DNA of 64,000 bases from Rana temporaria (taxonomy: Eukaryota; Chordata; Amphibia; Anura; Ranidae): NCBI RefSeq assembly GCF_905171775.1, contig NC_053491.1, positions 305,191,833-305,255,832 of the forward strand, written 5' to 3'. This document shows, one piece after another, positions 41,675 to 53,100 of the stretch. Made by a program: the position numbers and the translations under genes. A model generated the notes under the pieces. That model ran no database searches, was not told the DNA's origin, and worked only from the letters and a program-made list of their open reading frames with translations. The first letter of the stretch is position 1. The number at the start of each line of letters is the position of its first letter.

Positions 41675-42685
41675 CTACACCCAGCCAGGCAGGTCAGGGG
41701 TCTGAATTTCTAATTTATTGCAAAAATCTTTCAAGTCTTCGGGAAATCTCAGAGTTGCGGACCTCCCATCTTTTGCTGCTATTAGACAGGCTGGGAATCC
41801 CCAGTTATACTTTATTCTCTGACTTACAAGCTGGTTTAAAAGTGGTTTTAGGAGCCGTCTCCTTGCCAGTGTATCAGGGGCAAGGTCCGCGTAAATCTGG
41901 AGCTCCATTCCTTTATACACTAATGGAGGTACCCCCCTCAATTTCTTCCAGATTTTGTCTTTATCTTCATATAACTGGAACCTTACAATGATGTCTCTAG
42001 TGCGCTCTGTCTCTGCTCTTTTAGGGTTTCCTACTCTGTGCACTCTTTCTATCTCGATTGGCTCTTCTGGTGTTCGTTCCAATAGTGGGTTAAATATTTC
42101 TTGTATTATTATCTTAAGTTCCTCCCCTTTCTCTTCTGGTAGCGATCTTATTCTCAGATTCTGTCTCCGGTTTCTGTTTTCCTGATCCTCCAATCTGTAC
42201 ATAATCTGTCTCTGTTGTAATTGCATCTGCTCCATTTGCGCTTTTAAGGTGTTTGATTCTAATTCTTGCTTGTCTATCTTCTCCTCCACTGACTCCACTC
42301 TAGAGAGAAGAAATCCGAGATCCGTCCGTAGGGTCTGTATTTCCCCCTTGATCGCATTCTCTAGTCTCAGCAACATCTCTCCCATTTCTCCCCTTGATGG
42401 GATCTGTAAAGCTGGCCGCTGTTCATCCATCCTGCTATTTTCCACGTCACTTTCTATAGCCCCTTCTCTGGAGTCCATAGATATTTCTCTCGAGTCTCTG
42501 CCCTGGGGTTTGCTGTTTTCCACTTTTTTTTCTTTATCTTTATTTATTTTTTGTTGCTTTGTTGCTCCTTGTGTTCGTGGGCTGTCTTCTTTGATCATGT
42601 ACGATCTAATGGAGCTTGTTGCTGCTTTATCACTTGGTGTCTTCGGGGGTCCCCCTTTTGTGGATCTGCTTGCCATCCTGTTCAT
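41675..42685 (-). CDS. L1 ORF1: RNA-binding chaperone protein
   Basis: 336 residues from ATG. The N-terminus is basic and Ser/Thr-rich (1-95). A long coiled coil runs about 100-172 (leucine-rich heptads such as EMLLRLENAIKGEIQTLR). The turn NRRQNLRIRSLPE at 172-184 opens the RRM-like domain, followed by a C-terminal domain with RRRLLKPLL (about 277-285). This is the architecture of L1 ORF1 proteins, which trimerise and coat the element RNA. No frameshift or stop, consistent with a young insertion. Confidence 0.92.
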   Translation of the reverse strand: MNRMASRSTKGGPPKTPSDKAATSSIRSYMIKEDSPRTQGATKQQKINKDKEKKVENSKPQGRDSREISMDSREGAIESDVENSRMDEQRPALQIPSRGEMGEMLLRLENAIKGEIQTLRTDLGFLLSRVESVEEKIDKQELESNTLKAQMEQMQLQQRQIMYRLEDQENRNRRQNLRIRSLPEEKGEELKIIIQEIFNPLLERTPEEPIEIERVHRVGNPKRAETERTRDIIVRFQLYEDKDKIWKKLRGVPPLVYKGMELQIYADLAPDTLARRRLLKPLLNQLVSQRIKYNWGFPACLIAAKDGRSATLRFPEDLKDFCNKLEIQTPDLPGWV

Positions 42686-44147
42686 TATTCGTCCTCCCCT
42701 TCTGATTCTCTTCCCCAGCTTGACCTCCTGTTTCCTCTCCCCTTATCTATTTCTATTCTGCCTTTTCTTCCCCTTCCCCTTTTCTTTTCTTTTTTTTTTC
42801 CTTAGTTGGTTTGGCCCCCTGTATTTTTGAATGCCCTTCCGGGGATAACTCTCGTGTCACCTCCCCCACAGCCTTGTCCAGGTATTTCGTCTTGCCAGAA
42901 GGGGGGGAGACAGAGGCCTCCGTTCTGTTCCTGTATGCTTTCCTGAGGCTGGGGGTACCCCTCCCCCACTTATACTTCTCTCACTCCGCCTACCCCAGTT
43001 GCCCAATTGAGTTAACCCCACAATCCAAGGTGGAGATCGGGTAAGTAGTCGTGGGAGGGAGAGAGTACTGAGGGAAGCGGGGGTGAGCAGCAGACAGGTA
43101 GACAACCAGCTGAGGAATTAGCAGCAATTAACAGCAATGTCAAAAAAAAAAAAAAAAAAAAAAAAAAAAGGACGGGAGGGGACGGGAGAGAACCTGAGCC
43201 CCTCTCCCTCTATATCTCTGTATATATGTATATGCTTGTATATGTCTAGCTGTACTCTTTTATTTCCATGTCTAGAATGTCCTATTGATCTCAAGTGTAT
43301 CAGGTGTATCACATTTGTATCACATATGTTTTCTGAGTACTTAATTCAGGATTTTAATAGGGCTTGAGGGCCAATTTGCGTATTATTGCATTCAATGTCC
43401 TACCAGTCCCATAGGTTTTTGTTTTGGGTTTTCCAGGGGTGCAAAGTTAGTTCTTAAAAGAGCAATTTACCAACAGACTTGTTTTCATTTATTCGGATCA
43501 CATTCATTTACCTTCTAGTATGATCATTTGTAGAATTAAGTTTAACAAGGTTTAGGGATATGCCAATACTTTTTCAGATCCTGCTTCTCCCTTTGTAGAT
43601 GTCTCCTACCTTACCTCCATGCTTCCATCTTCTCTTTTCCTCTGTATAGAGTGTGGCTGTGCTCTGGGGGCTGGGAGCTGACCTTGTTACCTGTGTCGTC
43701 CGTGTTACCAGAGTTGGAGCTGCTCCATGTGAACCCAGCAAGCTCAAACCATCCGCAGCGTATCCAGCCTCCTGTCTCGTGCCGTCCGTCCCATCCTGCT
43801 CCTCACCAGCTGTTCTGAAGTCTCCCTGGTGTGGCGGCGTGTGGCGGCGCAGCAGTACACAGCGTGTGTCTCTAGCCTGTGTCTCTAGGCTCTCGCTCCT
43901 TCTCCTACCGCTGCGGTGGAATGCTGTCTCTGAAGCGGTCCCCGGCGTGTGGTGTGCTGGGGTGTACACCGGCGTCTCATCCCTTCAGGCATTCATCCAG
44001 CGCTGTCCTTCCCAGCGGCCGAGCAATCCCATAGGTGTCCTCTCCCCCCACCTACGAACGCGCGCGCGTCCTCACGTACACGTGCGCGCCATCCAGGTTG
44101 TGTCTTTTTTCAACCTCACTAATTACTGCTATATGGATCGATAGAAT
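42686..44147 (-). promoter_or_regulatory. L1 5' region (probable promoter/5' UTR)
   Basis: About 1.46 kb upstream of ORF1 on the element strand. It contains a T tract (plus-strand A tract 43141-43169) and a GC-rich start with GCGCGCACGTGTACGTG opposite 44050-44090. L1 elements carry internal promoters here; no specific promoter element is identified from the sequence. Confidence 0.6.
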
Positions 44148-47100
44148 GGCGTCTTCTTCTAAGACGAAGAAGAACAACGGCTTCTTTGAAAAAGAAGAAG
44201 GGCGTCTTCTTCGAAGAAGAAGGGCGTCTTCTTCGAAGAAGAAGGGCGTCTTCGAAGAAGAAGAAGAAGAAACGGGGCGTCTTCGAATAAGAAGAAGAAT
44301 GGCTTTTTCGAAGAAGAAGAAGAAGGGCATCTTCTTCAAAGAATAAGAAGAAGGGCGTCTTCTTCAAAGAAGAAGAAGAAGGGCGTCTTATTCGAAGAAG
44401 AAGAAGAAGGGCATATTATTCGAAGAAGAAGAAGAGCATCTTCTTCTTCGAATAAGAAAGGCGTCTTCGAGGAAGAAGAAGAAGAAGGGCCACTTCGAAG
44501 AAGAAGAAGGGCGTTTTCTGCGAAGAAGAAGAATGGCGTCTTCGAAGAAAAAGAAGAAGAACGGCGTCGTCGAAGAAGAATAAGAAGAGCGGCGTCTTCT
44601 TTGAAGAAGAAGAAGAGCGGCGTCTTCTTTGAAGAAGAAGAAGACCGGCGTCTTCTTTGAAGAAGAAGAAGACCGGCGTCTTCTTTGAAGAAGAAGAAGA
44701 CCGGCGTCTTCTTTGAAGAAGAAGAAGACCGGCGTCGTCTTTGAAGAAGAAGGGCGTCTTCTTTGAAGAAGAAGAAGAGTGGCGTCTTCTTTGAAGAAGA
44801 AGAAGACCGGCGTCTTCTTCGAAGAAGAAGAAGACCGGCGTCTTCTTCAAAGAAGAAGATGAGAAGAAGGGTGTCTTCTTCTTTGAAGAAGAAGAAAAGA
44901 AGGAGGGCATCTTCTTCGAAGAAGAAGAAAAGAAGAAGGGCATCTTCGAAGAAGAAGAAGAAGAAGGGCATCTTCGAAGGAGAATAGCGGCGTCTTCGAA
45001 GAAGAAGAGTGGCGTCTTAGAAGAAGAAGAACGGCGTCTTAGAAGAAGAAGAACGGCGTCTTCGAAGAAGAAGAAGAAGACGACCGGCGTCTTCTTTGAA
45101 GAAGAAGAAGGGCGTCTTCTTCAAAGAAGAAGAAGTAGAAGGGCGTCTTCTTCATAGAAGAAGAAGAAGGGCGTCTTCTTCTTCGAAGAAGAAGAAGGGC
45201 GTCTTCTTCTTCGAAAAAGAAGAAGGGCGTCTTCTTCTTCAAAGAAGAAGAAGGGCGTCTTCTTCAAAGAAGAAGAAGAAGGGTGTCTTCTTCAAAGAAG
45301 AAGAGGAAGGGCGTCTTCTTCAAAGAAGAAGAAGAAGGGCGTCTTCTTCAAAGAAGAAGAAGAAGGGCGTCTTCTTCAAAGAAGAAGAAGGGCGTCTTCG
45401 AAGAAGAAGGGCGTCTTCGAAGAAGAAGGGCGTCTTCGAAGAAGAAGAACGGCGTCTTCGAAGAAGAAGAAGGGCGTCTTCGAAGAAAAAGAACGGCGTC
45501 TTCGAAGAAGAAGAGCGGCGTCTTCTTTGAAGAAGAAGAACGGCGTCTTCTTTGAAGAAGAAGAACGGCGTCTTCTTTGAAGAAGAAGAACGGCGTCTTC
45601 TTTGAAGAAGAAGAAGAAGGGAGTCTTCTTTGAAGAAGAAGAAGAAGGGCGTCTTCTTTGAAGAAGAAGAAGAAGGGCGTCTTCTTTGAAGAAGAAGAAG
45701 AAGGGCGTCTTCTTCGAAGAAGAAAGGCGTCTTCGAAGGAGAAGAAGGGCATCTTCTTCGAAGAAGAAGAAAAGAAGAACGGCGTCTTCGAAGAAGAAGA
45801 GCAGCGTCTTCGAAGAAGAAGGGCGCCTTCTTCTACTTCTTCGAAGAAGAAGAAAGAAGAAAAAGAAGAAGAACGGCGTCGTCGAAGAAGAATAAGAAGA
45901 GCGGCGTCTTCTTTGAAGAAGAAGAAGACCGGCGTCTTCTTTGAAGAAGAAGGGCGTCTTCTTTGAAGAAGAAGAAGAGCGGCGTCTTCTTTGAAGAAGA
46001 AGAAGACCGGCGTCTTCTTCAAAGAAGAAGATGAGAAGAAGGGTGTCTTCTTCGAAGAAGAAGAAGAAAAGAAGGAGGGCATCTTCTTCGAAGAAGAAGA
46101 AGAAAAGAAGAAGGGCATCTTCGAAGAAGAAGAAGAAGGGCATCTTCGAAGGAGAATAGCGGCGTCTTCGAAGAAGAAGAGTGGCGTCTTAGAAGAAGAA
46201 GAACGGTGTCTTAGAAGAAGAAGAACGGCGTCTTCAAAGAAGAAGAAGAAGACGACCGGCGTCTTCTTTGAAGAAGAAGAAGGGCGTCTTCGAAGAAGAA
46301 AAAGAAGGGCGTCTTCGAAGAAGAAAAAGAAGGGCGTCTTCTTCAAAGAAAAAGAAGGGCGTCTTCTTCAAAGAAAAAGAAGGGCGTCTTCTTCAAAGAA
46401 GAAGGGCGTCTTCTTCAAAGAAGAAGAAGTAGAAGGGCGTCTTCTTCATAGAAGAAGAAGAAGGGCGTCTTCTTCATAGAAGAAGAAGAAGGGCGTCTTC
46501 TTCAAATAAGAAGAAGAAGGGCGTCTTCTTTAAAGAAGAAGAAGGGTGTCTTCTTCAAAGAAGAAGAAGAAGGGCGTCTTCTTCAAAGAAGAAGAAGAAG
46601 GGCGTCTTCTTCAAAGAAGAAGAAGAAGGGCGTCTTCTTCAAAGAAGAAGAAGGGCATCTTCTTCAAAGAAGAAGAAGGGCGTCTTCGAAGAAGAAGGGT
46701 GTCTTCGAAGAAGAAGGGCGTCTTCGAAGAAGAAGGGCGTCTTCGAAGAAGAAGAACGGCGTCTTCGAAGAAGAAGAACGGCGTCTTCGAAGAAGAAGAA
46801 CGGCGTCTTCGAAGAAGAAGAAGGGCGTCTTCGAAGAAAAAGAATGGCGTCTTCGAAGAAGAAGAAGGGCGTCTTCGAAGAAAAAGAACGGCGTCTTCGA
46901 AGAAGAAGAGCGGCGTCTTCTTTGAAGAAGAAGAACGGCGTCTTCTTTGAAGAAGAAGAACGGCGTCTTCTTTGAAGAAGAAGAACGGCGTCTTCTTTGA
47001 AGAAGAAGAACGGCGTCTTCTTTGAAGAAGAAGAACGGCGTCTTCTTTGAAGAAGAAGAAGAAGAAGGGCGTCTTCTTTGAAGAAGAAGAAGAAGGGCGT

Positions 47101-50100
47101 CTTCTTTGAAGAAGAAGAAGAAGGGCGTCTTCTTTGAAGAAGAAGGGCGTCTTCTTTGAAGAAGAAGGGCGTCTTCTTTGAAGAAGAAGAAGAATGGCGT
47201 CTTCTTCGAAGAAGAAGAAAAGAAGAACGGCGTCTTCGAAGAAGAAGAGCAGCGTCTTCGAAGAAGAAGGGCGCCTTCTTCTACTTCTTCGAAGAAGAAG
47301 AAAGAAGAAAAAGAAGAAGAAGGGCGTCTTCTTCTTCTTCGAAGAAGAAGGGCGTCTTCTTCAAAGAAGAAGAAGTAGAAGGGCGTCTTCTTCATAGAAG
47401 AAGAAGGGCGTCTTCTTCAAAGAAGAAGAAGAAGGGCGTCTTCTTCAAAGAAGAAGAAGGGCGTCTTCTTCAAAGAAGAAGAAGAAGGGCGTCTTCTTCA
47501 AAGAAGAAGAAGAAGGGCGACTTCTTCAAAGAAGAAGAAGAAGGGCGTCTTCTTCAAAGAAGAAGAAGAAGGGCGTCTTCTTCAAAGAAGAAGAAGGGCG
47601 TCTTCGAAGAAGAAGGGCGTCTTCGAAGAAGAAGAACGGCGTCTTCGAAGAAGAAGAACGGCGTCTTCGAAGAAGAAGAAGGGCGTCTTCGAAGAAGAAG
47701 AAGGGCGTCTTCGAAGAAGAAGAACGGCGTCTTCGAAGAAGAAGAACGGCGTCTTCGAAGAAGAAGGGCGTCTTCGAAGAAGAAGAAGAAGAAGGGCGTC
47801 TTCTTCGAAGAAGGGCATCTTCTTCTTCTTCGAAGAAGGGCGTCTTCTTCTTCGAAGAAGAAGGGCGTCTTCTTCTTCGAAGAAGAAGGGCGTCTTCTAA
47901 GAAGAAGAAGAAGGGTGTCTTCGAAGAAGAAGGGCGTCTTCGAAGAAGAAGGGCGTCTTCGAAGAAGAAGGGCGTCTTCGAAGAAGAAGGGCGTCTTCGA
48001 AGAAGAAGAAGGGTGTCTTCTTCAAAGAAGAAGAAGAAGGGCGTCTTCTTCAAAGAAGAAGAAGAAGGGCCTCTTCTTCAAAGAAGAAGAAGAAGAAGAA
48101 GGGCGTCTTCTTCAAAGAAGAAGAAGAAGGGCGTCTTCTTCAAAGAGCGCGTCTTCGAAGAAGAAGGGCGTCTTCGAAGAAGAAGGGCGTCTTCTTCTTC
48201 TTCGAAGAAGAAGGGCATCTTCTTCGAAGAAGAAGAAAAGAAGAAAGAAGAAAAAGAAGTAGAAGGGCGTCTTCTTCAAAGAAGAAGAAGAAGGGCGTCT
48301 TCTTCAAAGAAGAAGAAGAAGGGCGTCTTCAAAGAAGAAGAAGAAGGGCGTCTTCAAAAGAAGAAGAAGAAGGGCATCTTCTTCAAAGAAGAAGGACGTC
48401 TTCTTCTTTGAAGAAGAAGAAGGGCGTCTTCTTAGAAGAAGACGCCCCTTCTTTTCTTCTTCTTCGAAGAAGACGCCCTTCTTCTTCTTCGAAGAAGACG
48501 CCCTTCTTCTTCTTAGAAGAAGACGCCCTTCTTCTTCTTCGAAGAAGACGCCCGTCTTCTTCTTCGAAGAAGACGCCCTTCTTCATCTTCGAAGAAGAAG
48601 AAGAAGGGCGTCTTCGAAGAAGAAGGGCGTCTTCTTCTTCTTATAAGAAGAAGAAGATGAAGAAGAATGGCGTCTTCTTCGAAAAAGATGAAGAAAGGTG
48701 TCTTCTTCTAAGAAGAAGAACGGCGTCTTCTTCTAAGACGAAGAAGAACAACGGCTTCTTTGAAAAAGAAGAAGAAGGGCGTCTTCTTCGAAGAAGAAGG
48801 GCGTCTTCGAAGAAGAAGAAGAAGAAGAAGAAACGGGGCGTCTTCGAATAAGAAGAAGAATGGCTTTTTCGAAGAAGAAGAAGAAGGGCATCTTCTTCAA
48901 AGAATAAGAAGAAGGGCGTCTTCTTCAAAGAAGAAGAAGAAGGGCGTCTTATTCGAAGAAGAAGAAGAAGAAGAAGAAGGGCATCTTATTCGAAGAAGAA
49001 GAAGAGCATCTTCTTCTTCGAATAAGAAAGGCGTCTTCGAGGAAGAAGAAGAAGAAGGGCGTCTTCGAAGAAGAAGAAGGGCGTTTTCTGCGAAGAAGAA
49101 GAATGGCGTCTTCGAAGAAAAAGAAGAAGAAGGGCGTCTTCGAAGAAGAAGAAGAAGAACGGCGTCGTCGAAGAAGAATGAGAAGAGCGGCGTCTTCTTT
49201 GAAGAAGAAGAAGACCGGCGTCTTCTTTGAAGAAGAAGAAGACCGGCGTCTTCTTTGAAGAAGAAGAAGACCGGCGTCTTCTTTGAAGAAGAAGAAGACC
49301 GGCGTCTTCTTTGAAGAAGAAGAAGACCGGCGTCTTCTTTGAAGAAGAAGGGCGTCTTCTTTGAAGAAGAAGGGCGTCTTCTTTGAAGAAGAAGAAGAGC
49401 GGCGTCTTCTTTTAAGAAGAAGACCGGCGTCTTCTTCGAAGAAGAAGAAGACCGGCGTCTTCTTCAAAGAAGAAGATGAGAAGAAGGGTGTCTTCTTCTT
49501 CTTCGAAGAAGAAAAGAAGGAGGGCATCTTCTTCTTCGAAGAAGAAGAAAAGAAGGAGGGCATCTTCTTCTTCGAAGAAGAAGAAAAGAAGAAGGGCATC
49601 TTCGAAGAAGAAGAAGAAGAAGAAGAAGAAGGGCATCTTCGAAGGAGAATAGCGGCGTCTTCGAAGAAGAAGAGTGGCGTCTTAGAAGAAGAAGAACGGC
49701 GTCTTAGAAGAAGAAGAACGGCGTCTTCGAAGAAGAAGACGACCGGCGTCTTCTTTGAAGAAGAAGAAGGGCGTCTTCGAAGAAGAAAAAGAAGGGCGTC
49801 TTCGAAGAAGAAAAAGAAGGGCGTCTTCGAAGAAGAAGGGCGTCTTCGAAGAAGAAGAAGGGCGTCTTCTTCAAAGAAGAAGGGCGTCTTCTTCAAAGAA
49901 GAAGAAGTAGAAGGGCGTCTTCTTCATAGAAGAAGAAGAAGGGCGTCTTCTTCATAGAAGAAGAAGAAGGGCGTCTTCTTCATAGAAGAAGAAGAAGGGC
50001 GTCTTCTTCTTCGAAAAAGAAGAAGGGCGTCTTCTTCTTCAAAGAAGAAGAAGGGCGTCTTCTTCAAAGAAGAAGAAGAAGGGTGTCTTCTTCAAAGAAG

Positions 50101-53100
50101 AAGAGGAAGGGCGTCTTCTTCAAAGAAGAAGAAGAAGGGCGTCTTCTTCAAAGAAGAAGGGCGTCTTCTTCAAAGAAGAAGAAGAAGGGCGTCTTCGAAG
50201 AAGAAGGGCGTCTTCGAAGAAGAAGGGCGTCTTCGAAGAAGAAGGGCGTCTTCGAAGAAGAAGGGCGTCTTCGAAGAAGAAGAAGGGCGTCTTCGAAGAA
50301 AAAGAACGGCGTCTTCGAAGAAGAAGAGCGGCGTCTTCTTTGAAGAAGAAGAACGGCGTCTTCTTTGAAGAAGAAGAACGGCGTCTTCTTTGAAGAAGAA
50401 GAACGGCGTCTTCTTTGAAGAAGAAGAAGAAGGGAGTCTTCTTTGAAGAAGAAGAAGAAGGGCGTCTTCTTTGAAGAAGAAGAAGAAGGGCGTCTTCTTC
50501 TTCGAAGAAGAAGAAGGGCGTCTTCTTCGAAGAAGAAAGGCGTCTTTGAAGGAGAAGAAGGGCATCTTCTTCGAAGAAGAAGAAAAGAAGAACGGCGTCT
50601 TCGAAGAAGAAGAGCAGCGTCTTCGAAGAAGAAGGGCGCCTTCTTCTACTTCTTCGAAGAAGAAGAAAGAAGAGCGGCGTCGTCGAAGAAGAATAAGAAG
50701 AGCGGCGTCTTCTTTGAAGAAGAAGAAGACCGGCGTCTTCTTTGAAGAAGAAGGGCGTCTTCTTTGAAGAAGAAGGGCGTCTTCTTTGTCGAAGAAGAAG
50801 AAAAGAAGGAGGGCATCTTCTTCGAAGAAGAAGAAGAAAAGAAGAAGGGCATCTTCGAAGAAGAAGAAGAAGGGCATCTTCGAAGGAGAATAGCGGCGTC
50901 TTCGAAGAAGAAGAGTGGCGTCTTAGAAGAAGAAGAACGGCGTCTTAGAAGAAGAAGAACGGCATCTTCGAAGAAGAAGAACGGCGTCTTCGAAGAAGAA
51001 GAAGGGCGTCTTCGAAGAAGACGAACGGCGTCTTCGAAGAAGAAGACGAACGGCGTCTTCGAAGAAGAAGAAGGGCGTCTTCGAAGAAAAAGAACGGTGT
51101 CTTCGAAGAAGAAGAGCGGCGTCTTCTTTGAAGAAGAAGAACGGCGTCTTCTTTGAAGAAGAAGAACGGCGTCTTCTTTGAAGAAGAAGAAGAAGGGCGT
51201 CTTCTTTGAAGAAGAAGAAGAAGAAGGGCGTCTTCTTTTTCAAGAAGAAGAAGAAGGGCGTCTTCTTTGAAGAAGAAGAAGAAGGGCGTCTTCGAAGAAG
51301 AAGAAGAAAAGAAGAACGGCATCTTCGAAGAAGAAGAGCAGCGTCTTCGAAGAAGAAGGGCGCCTTCTTCTACTTCTTCGAAGAAGAAGAAAGAAGAAAA
51401 AGAAGAAGATGGGCGTCTTCTTCTTCGAAGAAGAAGAAGGGCGTCTTCTTCAAAGAAGAAGAAGTAGAAGGGCGTCTTCTTCATAGAAGAAGAAGAAGGG
51501 CGTCTTCTTCAAAGAAGAAGAAGAAGGGCGTCTTCTTCAAAGAAGAAGAAGAAGGGCGTCTTCTTCAAAGAAGAAGAAGAAGGGCGTCTTCTTCAAAGAA
51601 GAAGAAGAAGGGCGTCTTCTTCAAAGAAGAAGAAGAAGGGCGTCTTCTTCAAAAAAGAAGAAGGGCGTCTTCGAAGAAGAAGGGCGTCTTCGAAGAAGAA
51701 GAACAGCGTCTTCGAAGAAGAAGAACGGCGTCTTCGAAGAAGGGCGTCTTCGAAGAAGAAGAACGGCGTCTTCGAAGAAGAAGGGCGTCTTCGAAGAAGA
51801 AGAAGAAGAAGGGCGTCTTCTTCGAAGAAGGGCGTCTTCTTCTTCTTCGAAGAAGGGCGTCTTCTTCTTCGAAGAAGAAGGGCGTCTTCTTCTTCTTCGA
51901 AGAAGGGCGTCTTCTTCTTCTTCGAAGAAGGGCGTCTTCTTCTTCTTCGAAGAAGGGCGTCTTCTTCTTCGAAGAAGAAGGGCGTCTTCTAAGAAGAAGA
52001 AGAAGAAGGGTGTCTTCGAAGAAGAAAGGCGTCTTCGAAGAAGAAGGGCGTCTTCGAAGAAGAAGGGCGTCTTCGAAGAAGAAGAAGAAGGGTGTCTTCT
52101 TCAAAGAAGAAGAAGAAGGGCGTCTTCTTCAAAGAAGAAGAAGAAGAAGGGCGTCTTCTTCAAAGAAGAAGAAGAAGAAGAAGGGCGTCTTCTTTAAAGA
52201 AGAAGGGCGTCTTCTTCAAAGAAGAAGGGCGTCTTCTTCAAAGAAGAAGGGCGTCTTCTTCAAAGAAGAAGAAGAAGGGTGTCTTCTTCAAAGAAGAAGA
52301 AGAAGGGCGTCTTCTTCGAAGAAGAAGAAGAAGGGCGTCTTCTTCAAAGAAGAAGAAGAAGAAGGGCGTCTTCTTCAAAGAAGAAGAAGGGCGTCTTCTT
52401 CAAAGAAGAAGAAGGGCGTCTTCTTCGAAGAAGAAGGGTGTCTTCTTCAAAGAAGAAGAAGGGCGTCTTCGAAGAAGAAGGGCGTCTTCGAAGAATAGCA
52501 GCGTCTTCGAAGAAGAAGGGCGTCTTCTTCTTCTTCGAAGAAGAAGAAGAAGAAGGGCATCTTCTTCGAAGAAGAAGAAAAGAAGAAAGAAGAAAAAGAA
52601 GAAGAAGGGCGTCTTCTTCTTCTTCAAAGAAGAAGAAGAGTGTCTTCTTCAAAGAAGAAGAAGAAGGGCGTCTTCTTCAAAGAAGAAGAAGAAGGGCGTC
52701 TTCTTCAAAGAAGAAGAAGAAGGGCGTCTTCTTCAAAGAAGAAGAAGAAGAAGGGCGTCTTCTTCAAAGAAGAAGAAGAAGAAGGGCGTCTTCTTCAAAG
52801 AAGAAGTCGAAGAAGAAGAAGGGCGTCTTCTTCGAAGAAGAAGGGCGTCTTCTTCAAAGAAGAAGAAGAAGGGCGTCTTCTTCAAAGAAGAAGGGCGTCT
52901 TCTTCAAAGAAGAAGAAGAAGGGCGTCTTCTTCAAAGAAGAAGAAGGGCGTCTTCTTCAAAGAAGAAGAAGGGCGTCTTCTTCAAAGAAGAAGAAGAAGG
53001 GCGTCTTCTTCAAAGAAGAAGAAGAAGGGCGTCTTCTTCAAAGAAGAAGAAGGGTGTCTTCTTCAAAGAAGAAGAACGGCGTCTTCGAAGAAGAAGGGCG

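Larger units (their letters stand above)
37093..44147 (-). mobile_element. L1/Tx1-type LINE, apparently full length
   Basis: About 7.05 kb on the minus strand: 5' region (44147-42686), ORF1, a 366-bp gap, ORF2, about 350-bp 3' region and a terminal A tract (T tract at 37093-37154 on the plus strand). Both reading frames are open. It lies inside the satellite at a position whose uninterrupted paralogues are at about 31530-31600, 33000-33060 and 48690-48750. A clean target duplication is not visible; the flanks share only GTCTTCTTCT, and about one unit seems missing. Confidence 0.9.
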
